A stretch of DNA of 64,000 bases, from assembly GCF_016097555.1 (NCBI RefSeq), contig NC_054702.1, forward strand, positions 79,775,997-79,839,996, in the 5' to 3' direction. Positions within the stretch are counted from its first letter, which is position 1; every line of letters starts with the position of its first letter. This DNA comes from Gigantopelta aegis. Taxonomy: Eukaryota; Mollusca; Gastropoda; Neomphalida; Peltospiridae. The notes below the pieces were generated by a model. The model had not been told where the DNA came from, ran no database searches, and worked only from the letters and a program-made list of their open reading frames with translations. Position numbers and translations under genes: made by a program. This document shows, piece after piece, positions 10,279 to 24,400 of this stretch.

Positions 10279-13200
10279 ATTCAGCATGCTGTCCCGAGAC
10301 GCACGTCACCTCAGCTATCTGGAATATTTCTTCAGGTTAATGGGTATCTTTTATCTTTAGTGATTATTAGGTTAATTGAGATATGTTGTAGTGATTGGTG
10401 CTAGCACGGATCGACCTTGCAATAACAGATAGTTGCCAACAAGACTTTTCTGCATCAGACGGCAATGATCAGATCTATTGCTGATCCAGTGAAAATTTTA
10501 CAATTTGTGACTGGAGCACAAATCCTTTTTTGATTCAGACTGTTTGGATCTGATCTGTGTAGAAATCACCAGGTCAACCGATGAGCTTTTTGGGTGATTA
10601 TTGAAGCTGTAGCTGCATGATCTGCATTAGTAAGATACAGTTGAATCCAGTTTACTTTAATTTTAATGGTGCACGGGAAAGTTTTTGACCCAACCATTCG
10701 GTCAACATTGTGCAAGTGTTAGTTGGGGCTTCGGTTTTGGTTTAGAGTGTTTTGGTGTATTAGACCCTTCTGAGATTCTACTGTATATTAAATGGCGAGC
10801 GAGACTGGAATTTAAAACCCTAAAACAATTCTGAATGGTAAACTGAATTTTGTGTTGGTTTTTAATCTGTCATATCCATGAAATATGTAACGAAATGAGT
10901 GCATTAGACAAGAAAATGGCATACAGGACATTTACTTTGAAATTAACTGTACTGGAAGTAATATTTGCTATTGTGTGTATGGTTACACACTTACCTTGTG
11001 TTAACATATGAATGGCAGTCACAGAAATAAGCAGAATGTTTCACTAGTCCACCAGACAAGCACATCAAGGAATCTGCGTGTTTGTCAATACATTGTTTTG
11101 GTAAAAAATACTTAACAGCCAATACATTGTCTCGTCAAAATAAGTGGGTTTTTTGTCTAAGAGCAACATCAATGCTTTTTATTGCACAAGGTTATGATAC
11201 TGTTTTTTTTAAAAACTTTTTTCATGTCCACATAATCAAAGTACATTTTACTTGTTCAAACAGATTTTTTTTTAGTGATCGGGACAAACGGACAGGTACT
11301 TATTTCAAACAAACACTGATTGGACGTTCTGAATTGCTAAGTCTGGTGGAATGGAATTAGTCTTAAGATTGATTAGCTTAGACTAACTGAAATTCAAGTG
11401 AAAATTTATACTAAAGAGATACTAGAAAATACCACCCTAAAAAATCAACAACAAATCTGTATGTTCATAAAATGTTTTTAGTCAATTTGTACATACAAAT
11501 CGATATACAAGATCAATAATTTTGATCTGGTTCAAAAAATAATTGCATCTCTGGTGTAACTATACACAGCAGAGTATCAGTTACACACATAACAACCTTG
11601 CTAAGCTATGCATAACAATGACACATAATGTACATACAAGTGAAAATACTGCTATGGGACCAATCTATGTTAAATAAAAATGTTTGGTGAATCAAGAAAT
11701 TATTGTAATTATCTAGATCCTTTTTCACTAACCACTGGTTGAATTTGCTCACATTTCCTAACTGGATATAATACACAAACTGCATATATCAACATTTTTA
11801 TATTCAAAATTACATGAACTTTCTCCCCCTTTAGTTTTAAGTTGCAGAATAAATAACTTTGCAGCAGTTATTATGGATCTCGCCAAGATTGGTGTAGTAT
11901 ATAAAATATACACACTATAAATAAAAGCTAATATATAGCAGCATGAGAAATGATGTGAGAGTACTGACTGCACAGCATGTTAATGATAAATATAGTCACA
12001 CATTTATGCAAATGAGGTGGACAGGTAATTATGTATAACTTACAAACTGAATTGTACAGAATATTGTAAATCATAAAATATTAGCAAATATTAACAGCCA
12101 ACTAAGTGACATAAAACTTTAACGATGTCATTTAAAAAAATTAACTAAAATATTTTTGACAACTTACATTTAATACAAAATTACAGTAATGTGTGTGCTA
12201 AGTATTGTTTTTGAAAACTATCCTTTTAGTTTAATCAGTAATATGTAACCATTATTGTTTTAAATTAATACAATTTTATTTTTATTTTAAATTGCACAAA
12301 TTTGTGCAATTTAAAAAAAAAAGAGTAAATTTCTTTCAAATTTAGTGTCATGAAATATTAGCATCTTGTATAGCCTTGCTAAATTCACTAAATGTTTATG
12401 ATTTACAGTACCTTTTTTTTTTTATAAGACTGTTAATAAAGTAAACAACTGATATTATTATTATTTATTCTTACGAAACTAACATACCAGTATACACAAT
12501 AGTTAAAATAACTCACTGTATTACTCCCCCACCTGATTGAACCTGCATATTTAAAACAGGTTTCTAGGGCGTAAGAGCTCAAGAATAGTAAAAATCAAGG
12601 TACAATGGTTTTTCTTTTTACTACTTTTCATAATTCAAAACCTATTTTACCATAAATAATAGGGGAAATTAATGCCAGCTGCAAAGTCATTAGATTTTGT
12701 TTTCCAGTATTACGTGATTGAACAACTGTAGCTAAATATTGGTATTTATTACTCCAATGCGCATTCATACCTGAAGAATTAAAAATAATAATTTCTCACC
12801 GAGAAATAATTATGCATTGGTGTAACCTATAACATTGATTTACGATTTGGTACTTGCAAACCAATGACCATGATAAATAGGATGTCATCACACAAAATGA
12901 CGTAACATAATTTTAAGTTTGCATTTACACCTATCTGCTTCCATTGTTAAATTTTCAGTAAAATGTTTTAATACAATTCATTATAGATTTTTAGAATGTT
13001 TTTCTTTTGAAAACTATTTGTGATTGTGAATAATATTCAACTTTAGTTATAGCAATACTAGATTGTTTATAAAGTGGTTTATATTATTTTTACACACATG
13101 TACATATGGATGTCGAAAAGAAGTCTTAAAAAAGAATTAGCTGACATAATGAATAGAACAAACTTGGTACTAGTTTTTATCAAAAGCTTGTGACCAATGA

Positions 13201-15728
13201 AAATTATTTCACATTTGATAATAACTGGTGACTTGTTTATTATCATCAGAAATAAATTTTTGAGCAGTTGTGTGATGATATCTGGTAGGAGAGTAGGATG
13301 TTAACTGAATTTATTTGTAGTTTAATAACATGATCAGCAAAGAAGTCAATATGCATGACTACATTTTTGTGTTAATTTAAAACAAAAATCTACTAGCAGT
13401 TCATTAAAACTGCCAATAAGACTTGATGTTTAAAGTTTCCTCCATAAACACTAGAACAACTCATCATAATTGCTTTAATCTTTCTCTGATCAGAACCTGA
13501 ATATTAATTATGCTTGACAGAGTTTGTTGTTTATTAAAATATAAAATCCCATTTCATTATCAATAAATCATATGTAGATGAAAATCCCAAACAAGAGCTG
13601 CACTGAAGCATAGATCAAAGAAAAGATAAGCAGTATTAAATAAAGAAGTAAAAGCAATAGGACAACAAATGACATAATACATTTTTCAACTTCACATTTA
13701 AGAAAAACAAATTCTGTAGAATTAAATATCTTGTTAACTATAGACTGGTTTTGTTGTTTCACTAATCCATTCACTATGCTTAACACACAATGTGATGTAC
13801 AATTCATAATTAATCTAGATCGGTCTATTTACTTTTATAAAACTGTTTCATTTATTTTAAAGCATGCACTGAAATCAACATCCACATGTGCAGCTAGGAC
13901 TCAAATTTCATTGACCTTGGTATTTAATAATAATATGAAAACTCTGCTGTAAAATTGTTAAGGCTAAAGCTGAGGTTATTACCATCACTGCTGCCAATGG
14001 AAAATTAACACCTACAGGGTTTTATCACCTATGTTTCTAGACTCCGATAATGGGCACCATTTCCCACCATTCTACAGAGGCTATGTCGTTTTTTATTCCC
14101 AATTTTGGAGTAAAAAATTCCCAATCTGAATGTAAATCGCATTCACTTGACAAACCTTCCCTCCCCAATAACATTTTGTAATGCACAATAGATATATATA
14201 TATTTATTTGAATAAACACAAGTACATGTATATTCATATATATATATATATATAGCATTACTTTTTTAATTCTAACTTGGCTTAATAAGATGTTTTTCAA
14301 ATCCCAATTTTTGGTAAAACAACGCTAAAATTCCCAATTTCAAATCCATTTCAAAGTCAAATTTTAGAAATAAACACCGACGTATATCTCACATTTCAAT
14401 TCATTGAGATGACACAGCATAAGCTATGTTTAAAAAACAACCGAAAATCTTACTTAAATCTGATGTACATGTACTTAACACAATACAGGGAAAATTCAAA
14501 TATACAGTATATTGGAATATTCTCACAAATAAATACTGATGACACAATAAATCATTACAATTTCAAATGTTTGATATTGTATATATTACATTTTACTTTG
14601 TAATGTCCTGTATATCCGATACTACAGCCTATTGCTATCATTTACTGATGCACATCAGTTTTACTCCATTGCAACATATTTATTCAATATTTCTTTAAAA
14701 AAACTAAATATGAAATTATCCTCCTGATATTTTCAACTGTTTCTCAACTTGACTGAAACAATATTGCATTTGTATACAACAATACTAAGTGTTTTATTTA
14801 CCAAATTAGTATTAACATTTACATGTATATGGATTATGTATATAAAAATCTGTGGCTTTTATTAAAAAGACACAAATAAACTACATGTAATTGTATGGTA
14901 TATATTTTGAAATATAACCCCCCCCACCCCAATTTTATGCTGTTTTATCTAATTTTTAACCAAATTGTTGTTCACTATATTTTTCACTGTACATGTATAT
15001 AATTGATGATCTTTAAAATACCCAAACAGAATATATAATTTGCTTAAACTAAAATTAACAACTGCTTCTTATCATAAAAGTAGCCTTTAAACATTTAAAA
15101 AGCAAAAAAATAAAAAAATAACATCACAAAAATATAAAATCAAAACTATTACAGACATTGTTTAATACAACAAACCAATAATGTGACAAACAAATTTAAG
15201 ATCGTATAAATTTTAAATATTTGCAATTTAAAAAAACCTTTAAAAACTAAAACTAAAAATAGCAGTTTTTCCTACAAAGAAGACACACTTTTTAAAAATA
15301 AAATAAAACCAAAAAAAATGATTTGCATAACTGAATGAACACAATGAATACACACATTTGGAAGTCTTACTTTAAAAACTGCTGGTTATAAACACAAAAA
15401 AGCAATGCAATCATAAATTAAAAAGCCTTTATTTACATCTGCTTGTTTTAAAAGGTTAAAAATGCTGTTCAAATGAAACTCATTGTAAACTTATTTCGCG
15501 ATATTTAACTAATTCATTAAATCACCAAGTTCAAGTTAATGATCCTAAGTGATCGAGTCGACAGAAATACTGCTACAGTACTCTTTGAATACCCATGTAC
15601 CACCCCTCTTGCAATACTATCATGACAGTATTTTAACTATTGCAATGCAAATGTATTTAAGCTAAAATATTAATATAAAGAAAAAGGGAAAAGAAGAAAA
15701 AAAGACTGAGATAAAGTAAGTTATTAAA
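10279..15728. other. Intergenic, no gene seen
   Basis: About 5.4 kb of AT-rich DNA. Open frames are short and lack codon bias or family motifs. A SINE-body fragment (CACCTCAGCTATCTGG) lies at about 10308, and a short imperfect palindrome around 12750-12825 has CCAATGC words at both ends. A TA microsatellite lies at 14189-14254. Confidence 0.4.
14189..14254. repeat. TA microsatellite, interrupted
   Basis: Two TA dinucleotide runs separated by about 35 bases of AT-rich sequence. Confidence 0.6.
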
Positions 15729-15750
15729 TATATATATATATACACATGTG

Positions 15751-15791
<41 letters not shown>
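15729..15791. repeat. TA microsatellite
   Basis: Two TA runs interrupted by ACACATGTGTCTG. Confidence 0.75.
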
Positions 15792-15793
<2 letters not shown>

Positions 15794-16168
15794 AATGTTA
15801 TTAACCTACTATTACTATTCCTGCAATTCAAAGAGAGGGAAGTTCCATTAAAAATTTTCCCCTAACTTTTAGTAAGCAACATCTTTTGCAGTATTATGTC
15901 ATACAGGATTCATATTTTTTTAAAGATGTTGAATTTGTCATGTCACAAAAATAATTATAATATTCTTAATTCATACAAAAGTATGTATGTTTTGTGATGT
16001 TTATCTCTGCACTACTTTATTTTTATATACCAGTACTGTATTGAAACTATTGAGGAATAAATTATACATTTAAAAATATGTCCTACCAAATGAGAAGTCA
16101 AATATTGGTTATCTGTTTGCTTTAATCAGAAATCATATATAATCTGGTGGGAGGATAAATAATAATGT

Positions 16169-16169
16169 A

Positions 16170-16204
<35 letters not shown>

Positions 16205-16264
16205 TATACATACATACATACATACATACATACATACATACATACATACATTCATTACATACAT

Positions 16265-16296
<32 letters not shown>

Positions 16297-16307
16297 CATA
16301 CACACAC
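16169..16307. repeat. Compound TA / CA / TACA microsatellite
   Basis: A TA run passes into CA and then a long TACA tetranucleotide array with a few ATTC and ATTA breaks. The open frames across it, which encode runs of Tyr-Val-Cys-Met, are not genes. Confidence 0.85.
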
Positions 16308-16483
16308 AGTTGGATCTTATTGGGTTGAACTCTGAAAGATCGAATACACTGCAACGCTCGAACCAAAAACAAAGTTTCAAGTTACACTTATATGATGTTA
16401 ACCAAATGGATAGGTCAAACTACCCAATGGGTCAAACACTTTCTCGAGCACCAATGGGGTTTGGGCCAACGGGATTCAACTGT
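16308..16483. mobile_element. Small MITE inside a microsatellite
   Basis: The ends are inverted repeats: left CACAGTTGGATCTTATTGGG, right complement CACAGTTGAATCCCGTTGG. The element is about 175 bp, with TA/CA microsatellite on both sides (16169-16307 and 16477-16531). This suggests insertion into a simple repeat, or repeat growth at its ends. The CAGTTG-type ends recall pogo/Tigger-like elements. Confidence 0.5.
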
Positions 16484-16531
16484 GTATATATATATATATA
16501 CACATACACACACACATATACATACATATAT
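16477..16531. repeat. TA/CA microsatellite
   Basis: A TA run followed by ACACATACACACACAC and more TA; it continues the microsatellite on the left of the small MITE. Confidence 0.7.
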
Positions 16532-18190
16532 ATGAACTTTTACTACATTAAAACATTTCTATACAAATGGGAATGTCACTATTTTCACTTGAAAATATTA
16601 TAAAATGACTTAAAAGTTTGATTATTTACACTTATTTAAAAAATATTTAAATAGTTAAAATAGGTATCTAGGTACTAGTACTTAAATATAATATCATTTT
16701 GGGTTTTTTTGGTATTCAAATGATACTAAGAAACATTATTTTTACAAAATAAATATCCAATTGATAATTGGGGGCCAAGATTGGGATACTTCATAAGGCA
16801 ACACAACACACAAAAATATTATTAATTATTCTTTCCCTGCCATTTTATGATTGCATTTGTAGTTTACTCCCTTTAGTAACAGTAAAACGGTTGCAATGTT
16901 ACACACACATTTTACTGTTAAAGCAAAGTAAAGCTACATATATTATGACAAAAGTTTCTGCCCCAATATATTAATCAACATATTGTGAACAAATATCTAT
17001 TCTAGTTTCAGGAACACAAAAAGATATACTGCAGAAATATTTTTCCTTTGTCCTTGTGTATATGGCACCCAGTATAAACATCTTTATCTTCAAATGTCTA
17101 AAACCCCACAGTGCCACACATATGAATGATGAAAATGGATTCTGATGTGTAAAGCACTGCAGTTGTAACCCATGTAACCCTCACTTCCTGAAATTTCATA
17201 TCCATACAGGAAGTCATCTGCAACATTTGGAGAATCACTGTTAAATATATGGAGATAGGAGTTTTAAAACAAACTACCAATTTTAATTTTTTTTAGAAAG
17301 TCGTTCACACAATATTATTCCAACATTTCCTACAACCCATATCAATATTAAAATAAACAATAAAGACATTTTGGGATTCCAAAAGATGTCACAATACATT
17401 GCAAGTAATGTGTTATAGACAACCGGACGGTATTATGCAGACTTGCACTGAATAGCAAGCAAGCAAAAAAATATATCTTGTCAACACACACACAAAAATC
17501 AAAACTACTATCACCCTTGTAATGTTTTAGGTAATCTCAGCTTAATAGGATCCTTTCTTTTGAATCCATATTTATTTCATTGACTGCCTCCATTTTAGAC
17601 ACTATAGTTTGTGATTTGCTAGACACAGCCATGTACGTAGATAATCATCAGCAGAATAGCACAGTAAACAGTCAGACATGCACAGCTGTGCAGATCGTTG
17701 TGTTGCATGTGAATTCATCAGTGTCAAGGTACTGTATGTATGTCTACAGTAATGACCTGATTAGCTAGATTGCCATGCTTGACAGCTCCTGAATTCAGGT
17801 CAGCACATGACAGGCAGATGCCAGGTCCTGGCTTTGAGTGCACAGATCAATAATTAATGAACAACATGTAGACTGTGACAAAGGCCTGGAGACACAGCAA
17901 TACAACTAATCCATAGTTTACTGCAGACTACTGTAATATGATAAAACAAACCACAAATATTATCTTTTACAGCAATCGTCAGTCACAGTACAAATTTATA
18001 AAATCTGTATTAGTTATTATCTGCCAGTGAAGATTCAAATTCGTACAGAGCTGCTAAATAGCTGGTCCAGTACTTTTTAATAATCCATTCTTCTGCTGCC
18101 TGTGTTTTGTTACTGAATCACATTCTAACTCATTTGGTCATTGTTTGACCATGATTATTCTGTTAAAGAATGAATGAGGTCTTAATCACT
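16532..18190. other. 3' flank of the SIPA1L gene
   Basis: No coding frame supported. On the - strand the AATAAA hexamer at 18192-18197, 72 bases past the SIPA1L stop, is a possible polyadenylation signal. Several other candidates lie further on, so the 3' end is not settled. Confidence 0.35.
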
Positions 18191-18268
18191 ATTTATTGTA
18201 GTTAAGACCATCAGACTAGTTTTTGTGGTTATTAAATTCACTAGAGAGAGACTTTCCCAGAGCTGTGT

Positions 18269-18412
18269 TCACTGTCTGTCAATCGTGTTAAAGAACCACT
18301 CTGTAAACCTACGCAGCTGGGCTGCTGCCGTTTGCGATTCCTCCTGCAACCGAACATTATCCGATCGCAGTTGCTGGTTTTCAGACTCCAAAGCTAGTTT
18401 TTCTTTTCTTTC
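18269..18412 (-). CDS. SIPA1L: SIPA1L last exon (coiled coil and stop)
   Basis: Encodes [20 protein letters not shown], then [17 protein letters not shown] and a TGA stop at 18271-18269. The [16 protein letters not shown] ending is the signature C-terminus of SIPA1L proteins, so this is the true terminus. Acceptor TTTCAG. A possible AATAAA lies 72 bases further on. Confidence 0.95.
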   Translation of the reverse strand, partial: ERKEKLALESENQQLRSDNVRLQEESQTAAAQLRRFTEWFFNTIDRQ

Positions 18413-21400
18413 CTGAAAGACAACAAATCCAATCATTTTCATTTAATGACATATTCATCATTTCTAACTGAAAATGTGAGCTTTTTCTAACAAGTAATAT
18501 GCATTATGTTTTGTTAGCCATTTGAAATACTGTAAACCGTGAAAAAAATGCGTGCATATAAATTTTGCGTTGTTTGCGTCCAACCTTATGTCGTGAAATT
18601 AATACGCACGCACTATTTTCTAGTTTGAAGTGTGCTTAAAGTGATGTCTCGATTTTCTAGTAAACCATAAAGGAAAACACACACAAAATACAGTCATAAT
18701 TCAATTTATTGAAAGTTGTATTAAAATATTCATTTTACAAAAGGTAACACAAATAAGTTAATAACTGGTAACTAACACTGATCAGAAACAAAAATATTCA
18801 GAAATAATTACTAGTAGTTGTTCCATTTCGCCAACTCATAAACATAAATCTTGAGTGTGTGAATACTAGTTTGTTTACTTATGAATGTTTTGAATTGCTA
18901 ACCGATATGTGTACTAGTAATTAAATTAGTCCAGCCTTTCTCCAACCTGTGGTAAAAACTAAGGTATACATTCGCAAAAAAAACACGTTGCAATATTAAT
19001 ACGGTTTACAGTAAAATCTTTTTTTAAAGCTGCTTAGCAATGCAGCAATAAAATATCACTTCTAAATCATTAGTTGAAAAAAACCCAAAGAAAAATGTTG
19101 CGCTAATTTGCAGGATTATTTATTCAAGAAACTAAAAACCTTTCACTGATCTTCAAGAAAGTACATGTATAATAAAACTAATCAATTTCAACGGCTCATG
19201 TTCCTTTCATATGAACTTATTAAATACTACCTTTTCCATCTGTTCTTGTACTTGAGCTAGCTTCATTTCTAATTCCTGTATTGCCTGCTGGGGGCTGAGA
19301 CCAGCTGATCGCCAACTGAAAAACAGCACAACCAATAATAATTACAAAATAATCATTACAAAACATGTTTCTTTAAAATATGATTTTTGTAGCAAATTTT
19401 CACATTACAACAATGCATTTTCCTTCATGGTAAATATAATTCAATATATTTTTGTCTCTGATGTAATGAAATACCTGTTTTAAAAACAACTGTAATTTAA
19501 AATTGTCAGTTTTAAACACACTAATAATGAAATTTGTTAAAATAGTTGTGATGTCAAAGTAAAATGTTTCATAAAATTAAGAACTGCAATTAAAAACTGG
19601 TGGGATTCATAAGTCCAAAAAGATGAAAACAGAAAAACACTAAGAAAAAAACACACAAAAAAACAACAACAATGAAATTAAAATAATTCTAAAATGCAGA
19701 GAACCACCACCACAGACTACTGTAATAGTGGAAATACCTTGTAGCTGAAGCAGTGAGGGCAACAGTGTCTTGTGGAGAAGGTGGTCGGGGAGGTGGGATG
19801 TCATCCTGAGTCTCACTCGACACTGCCACTGAAGACTTACCATGACCATCCTCAGCTACAAACAGAGAACAAAACCTTAAACTATGTTCATTCAATCACT
19901 ATTTTTACCATATACTGAGTGTTAATATAGTTTTCTTAGCAATAATTAATGATTTTTAAAATCTTCCAAATGTAATAAAATGTGAATTTGGCAATTTGAT
20001 GATGCAAAACAAAGCTATAAACATAATAGCACATGACCAATGTGACTTACCATGCAGCATAATGTGATCTACACCTGACCAAATATCATGTCAGAACATG
20101 TATAAATATCTTGCATACATGTGCTATGTTGTAAAAGAGATTTTTCCTGTTTTCGTCTTAACAAGAATTCTTCATTCAATACTGGTCACAATAAAAACAA
20201 ATTGATGGTTCTTAAGGATGGTAAAGTCATTTATTATATGGGTGTATGTTTACCCTGCAATTCATAAAATTATGACAGTCAAATTTATTTTACTTTTTGT
20301 GTGATTTAAAAACAAAAACAAACAAGAATTCATGAAAATCAGTTTGTTTATCAGTTTATTAATACTTCAAAAGTCTTTAGGCAAATGTCCACAAACACTT
20401 ACATAGTAATAACTGACAGAAAGTAAACACACAAGGCTCAACACTTGTAAAACCAAATGCAGAAGGTAAAATCTTTACGAGCATTATTTTGGACATAAAT
20501 ATACATGTATTATGTTGGGGTAAAGGCTTCAATTAATTCACCACTTGAAACTAAGTAACACTTTCAAGTGGCCGTTGGGTACCATAATCTTTGTTTTGTT
20601 TTGCCAGCAAAATTCTTTCTACGACAAGAAGCTTAATTACACAAAGGATTTTAAAACAACAGATGGTTGAATATTATCCAAAAACATATGTGAATCTATC
20701 AGTTGGGCTGGGAATAACCTATTGAAGTTTAATTATTGTATAGACTATGCCACTGTATCTACAAGTGATCAGTAGGTATGGCCAAGTTGTGTGTATACAA
20801 GAAGTACACCCTTACCATCAGTAATGACAAATTTATTAAAGAACCATAAACCCTGACAGTATTATTTCATGATATGTACATAGCTTGTGTTCTGGTGAGT
20901 GATATATTATGCTAGCCTGAGACTAATCAACTCCCCGAACAGAGCTGGCTAACTCACTGATCTTAGGATTAATACAAGTGTCCCAGTTAAAGTCTCAGTA
21001 CTCTTATAACTCGACTGTGGTCATGTACAACTCCTACAATGTTAATTTTATCTCATTAGCCTGTGTGCTACAACTCATTTTTTCATTCCAACTTATTTTT
21101 GTGCTTATATCCAATTAAGGTTCAAGCACGTTGTCCTGGGCACACACACACCTCAGCTATCTGGGCTGTCTGTCCAGGACAGTGGATTAGTTGTTAGTTG
21201 GTTAGTGAGAGAGAAGAGGGTGTAGTGGCCATTACACCTACCCAATGAGCCCTTAAAAACTCGCTCTGGCTTGGAGCCGGTACTGGGCTGCGAACCCTGT
21301 ACCTACTAGCCTGTAGTCCGATGGCTTAACCACTGCGCTACCGAGGCTGTTAACTACAACTCAATCCGATTTCCAAATGTCAGTCTGAACGCTATTCCCG

Positions 21401-24400
21401 ATTCAACTGTAATCAATTAAGAACCTCAGGCAAGCACTCTAAAGAAATTAACATTATTTGGTCTCGGAGGATAAAACATACTGGGACTGTTTGTGTCATG
21501 CAAATAAATGTAACTATGGGCTGTTCCACAAGTGATAACATGAGGGAAGCTGCAGGCAACTTAATTAAACATCAATTAAATCATATTTGATTAGGTAAAA
21601 AAGTGCATCACCCCTGCCAGGCATAAATAATTATGGCATTTTTAGTCTCAACCCTACCCAGCGGCCACAATATGTTTATTTATTTTAAAGAAACATGATT
21701 AATTAGACAGAACATGAAAGTAAATAAACTACAATTTTAAAAGCAGGACATTTAGAAAAACAAGAATCCTGGTGAGGTACATGATCAAAAGTAGGTCACA
21801 GTGACCTAGTAATGGCACACAACACACTGCCATCCCAAGTTGTACTTACATGCAAGATTTGATGATCCTATATGAATTGATATGAAAAATATGGGCAGTA
21901 CAAAGATTTCCTTTTATGTGCAGTAATGTGTGAAAAGTAGGTTAGGGTGACCTAGTTACGGTACATGACACACCACCATCCTAAGTTGTATTTGCATGCA
22001 AGGTTTGATGATGGACAGACAACGCCAACCATAATACGACCTGTCAAAGACAGGCATATATTTTTTTTTAATAAATACAGTGAAAGTATGTCAGTATGCA
22101 CAGAGCGCCAGATCAGACAGATGTCAGCTAAACTATTGTCAATGGTTGGGACTTTGAGATCATGCCAGTTTACACAGAAATCCAGATTACACAGATGTCA
22201 GTTTGGACAGAGTCCACTGTACAATATTCCTAAACTCTGTATCTGGTATTAACTTACATTCAATAGCCTTGGTTGCGACATCCACCAAATTGGACCAATC
22301 CAGCCCAGCAGTGGTCTCAGGAAGAGGCACATTGTGACCGTGAGAATCCATGGTGGTGTGGCTCCGGGGTCGAACCCCCATCTTAGTATCCATTATGGCT
22401 CTTGGAGATAATCTGAAAAAAAAAAAATTCAAGTCTTGTATATTGTAAATTAAAAAATTATATAATCCTGTTAATAATTTTGAATTTGTATGAATGAAGA
22501 AATATAATATTTTGTAGGTTCTGGTAAAATCAGTATGTCATCCTCTTTATTGATGTATTTTGTCCTCTCTCTTATTATACAACAAGAAGGTTACAATATT
22601 TCATATGCACCATCAGTTCACGTGAGTTACAGAAATACTTAAATTCACTCAAATTGCTGATCAGTTACCTTCTAAAATTTAAAGTTACAAACTTCAGGAT
22701 CATCAGGATGTATTTGCGAAAATAACTGATAATACAGACTTAAGTAGATGATGGATGGATTAGTCGTCGTCGATTGAAAGTGAAAATAAACTACCATAAA
22801 CAATGACATCATGGATTGTGATCGAATGGTTTTTAAAAAATATTTAAAAACAAATATTAATAAGTTCTGTAAATTTTATTTTGGCACTTAGACTCACTAA
22901 TATGTCCTCTAAACTATGACACATCAAAATAGTGTTAAATTAGTATGGTTTTTTTACAATTTGAGATTGAATAATGTTGGTTCAAATTTACATATTTCAC
23001 GTTGGAAACTTGGTTCAGTCATGACGTTTTCTGGTTGTAAAGCTTGTTGGATAACTTTAAAAATATAACTGCTAAAACGCCAATTCAAAAATTTAAGAGT
23101 GGATACTCACCTCTGTTCCTTGTCACTGTCCTCCATACGAGTGATATGAACCGGAATTGCTGAAGAAAACAGGGCATCACTGCTTCCAATATGGTTGTGG
23201 TCACCACCGGATATTGTTCCCTTTGTATTGTGCAAACTCTCATCAGACATAGTCCTTTGTAACCGGTGGCTTCTGTGGGGATGACTAGATTTTCTTGACT
23301 AAAACAATACAAAATTGTGACAATACATTTACTCATTATATATTTTAATATTTGTTGTGAATGAAATAATTTTGTGACATATGACACCTATTTTGGATAA
23401 AAACTACATGCACCAAAGTGACTGAATAATCGCTTTGTCCTTAATGAGGTTTAATATTTATAATTAAACTGGTTTATTTTAGTATTTTCGCATGTGTGCT
23501 GTGAGACCTCGGTGTAGTACATGCTTGCCGAGTTACTCCCCCTTTTTTGATCTCTTTTTCACTCTACCTCGTGGTTGTAGGACGTTTTTTCTGTTCGCTG
23601 AATTTTTTTAATTTTAAAAAGCTAAAAGCGTGGTATTTGTCGCCAGAAGCGAATCGCTAAGTTTTTAGTCATTGTTTATGCTATCTATAACTGTTATCGA
23701 TTCACTATGCCGCCAGTTCGGCGCAGCGTATGCAAGTCATGTCGGCGGGGGCGCGGGACCGAGAGAGGGGGTTGCTCTAGCACAGTATCGGCAACAAGGC
23801 ACGGAAAACTTCAGGTGTATGCGTTACCCCGATGACAGAACCCATAGGGTCTGCAGCTGTCGCAGCAGAGGCGACGACGACCGGTAGGACAGGTGAGAAT
23901 GTGTGGAGACAGTTGTGTTCAACTTCTAATAACGCTAGGGAGAGTAAAAGTAAAGTTTGTTTTATTTAACGACGCCGCTAGAGCACATTGATTTTTTTAT
24001 CTTATCATCGGCTATTGGACGTCAAACATATGGTCATTCTGACACTGTTGTTTTAGAGGAAACCCGCTGTCGCCACATAGGCTACTCTTTTTACGACAGG
24101 CAGCAAGGGATCTTTTATTTGCGCTTCCCACAGGCAGGATAGCACAAACCATGGCCTTTGTTGAACCAGTTATGGATCACTGGTCGGTGCAAGTGGTTAC
24201 ACCTACCCATTGAGCCTTGCGGAGCATTCACTCAGGGTTTGGAGTCGGTATCTCGATTAAAAATCCCATGCCTCGACTGGGATCCGAACCCAGTACCTAC
24301 CAGCCTGTAGACCGATGGCCTGCCACGACGCCACCGAGGCCGGTCGCTAGGGAGAGAGGCCCGTTTTGGGTTCACAGGATCTTCCGTATATCTTTGAAGT

